Shown here: positions 15,903 through 16,460 of the stretch, piece by piece | How the letters are laid out: the number at the start of each line of letters is the position of its first letter | How positions within the stretch are numbered: position 1 is the first letter of the stretch | Assembly: GCA_030407315.1 (NCBI GenBank) | Contig: JALQPE010000674.1 | Location: 1 to 16,460, forward strand | DNA length: 16,460 nucleotides | Direction of reading: 5' to 3' | Source of the DNA: Asparagopsis taxiformis | Lineage: Eukaryota > Rhodophyta > Florideophyceae > Bonnemaisoniales > Bonnemaisoniaceae | Translations under genes and position numbers: made by a program | Notes under the pieces: generated by a model | What the model saw: the letters and a program-made list of their open reading frames with translations, nothing else | The model's database searches: none | Told to the model about the DNA's origin: nothing

Positions 15903-16250
15903 GTGTTCCCCGGATAAAGGGGTGCTCGCAGCCGCCCCAAAAGCCGCCTAGCTTGACAGCTGTAATTTTAACACATTACACATCAAGGACACTGCCTGCT
16001 TCACGCCACCTCGTCAGGTTTCGAGAGCCCGACTCGGGCCCGTTCTGAACGGACACTCACATCTCGATTGCCTTTCTTGCATTCCAGCGGTCACGATAGG
16101 TGTGTACCTAACAAAATTTCGGTTGTATTGTGTTATTATTTCCAGCGATTGGCGTTCACGACCATTCTTCAACTTAACGTGAAACATACCATCCACATCA
16201 CTCGAATACGTCAACGTCAACCATCTCTTTTCCTTTCCAACTCAACAACC

Positions 16251-16460
16251 ATGGCGGATACGCATTCAGCAGTTTGTTTTCAACGGTTTGCGGCGATCAA
16301 GTGAGCGCGTCAGCGGAGTCGCGCGGACTCAAGCGCGGCGTCGATGTCGACTTGTTTGCGGACGTGGACGGTGCGGCTGTGCATATTGGGACGGCTTCGG
16401 TGAGCACTGCTGGTGGCGATGTTGGCCTTCCGCGCACGCTGCACAACCACAAGCTGCCGG
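16251..16460 (+). pseudogene. Frameshifted, partial second copy of the 979-1542 gene
   Basis: The leader and ATG context are the same as at 979. One T is missing in the fifth or sixth codon (CATTCAG here, CATTTCAG there), so the frame from this ATG ends at a TGA at 16302-16304 after 17 residues. Downstream, the original frame continues open and nearly identical to the window end, with a single clear residue change (Asn to Asp at the ...VD-x-LFADVD site). Either this copy is a recent pseudogene or it uses a later start. The 3' part is outside the window. Confidence 0.7.

Larger units (their letters stand above)
15530..16460 (+). repeat. Right copy of the large direct repeat (runs off the window)
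   Basis: It matches 1-1190 apart from scattered substitutions, small indels and the missing 262 bp corresponding to 658-919. It includes the hairpin module d, the tandem palindromes (16027-16052) and the start of a gene homologous to that at 979. The copy is still collinear at the window end, so the duplicated unit is longer than seen here. Confidence 0.85.

Noticed and set aside
1..16460. Long direct repeats at both ends as LTRs of one retrotransposon
   Set aside because: No reverse transcriptase, RNase H, integrase or gag-like frame lies between them, and the repeats include the start of a coding gene.

Overview
The window looks like nuclear DNA of a repeat-rich, intron-poor eukaryote. Two long single-exon transposon-type genes, satellite arrays, palindrome-rich repeats and the absence of any bacterial operon layout all point that way. 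A red or other alga is my best guess, because DNA amino-methyltransferases fused to chromatin domains and compact genes fit such genomes. That assignment is inference from general knowledge, and the sequence alone does not prove it.

Layout. 1-1190 and 15530-16460 are two direct copies, about 15.5 kb apart, of the same unit: a ~650 bp upstream repeat plus the 5' part of an unrecognised gene. The left gene copy is intact (979-1542). The right copy has a one-base frameshift near its start and runs off the window. 1543-4260 carries no convincing gene. It holds a 43-bp satellite (2059-2580), a ~24-bp minisatellite (2690-2815), a G-poor higher-order repeat field (2840-4205) and a perfect 38-bp palindrome (4221-4258). 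4856-10256 holds two genes arranged tail to tail, 77 bp apart. One is a 1012-residue transposase-like protein of the Plavaka/CACTA kind. The other is a coiled-coil protein of unknown function whose N-terminal part lies in another frame. 10490-14644 is a 4.15-kb segment bounded by 181-bp inverted repeats. Its only gene encodes a 1065-residue protein that joins a DNA amino-methyltransferase (DPPY motif before the SAM motif) to a C-terminal SET histone-methyltransferase domain. 14645-15530 is non-coding or unresolved and includes a 111-bp tandem repeat that can encode a glycine-rich peptide.

One ~165-bp module occurs four times (206-370, 10490-10654, 14480-14644, 15739-15902). Each copy carries the same 14-bp palindrome, a fixed 7-nt spacer and a 36-nt hairpin. 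It sits upstream of both copies of the 979 gene and at both ends of the methyltransferase-SET element. It therefore looks like a mobile-element terminus or a shared regulatory and protein-binding sequence.

Working model (inference): this is a mobile-element neighbourhood in which a transposase, an accessory coiled-coil protein and a two-domain epigenetic writer (DNA plus histone methylation) are tied together by one family of structured terminal repeats. The methyltransferase-SET fusion as transposon cargo is the most interesting feature. Known parallels are TET/JBP dioxygenase genes on fungal KDZ transposons and the horizontally acquired N4-cytosine methyltransferase fused to a chromodomain in bdelloid rotifers.
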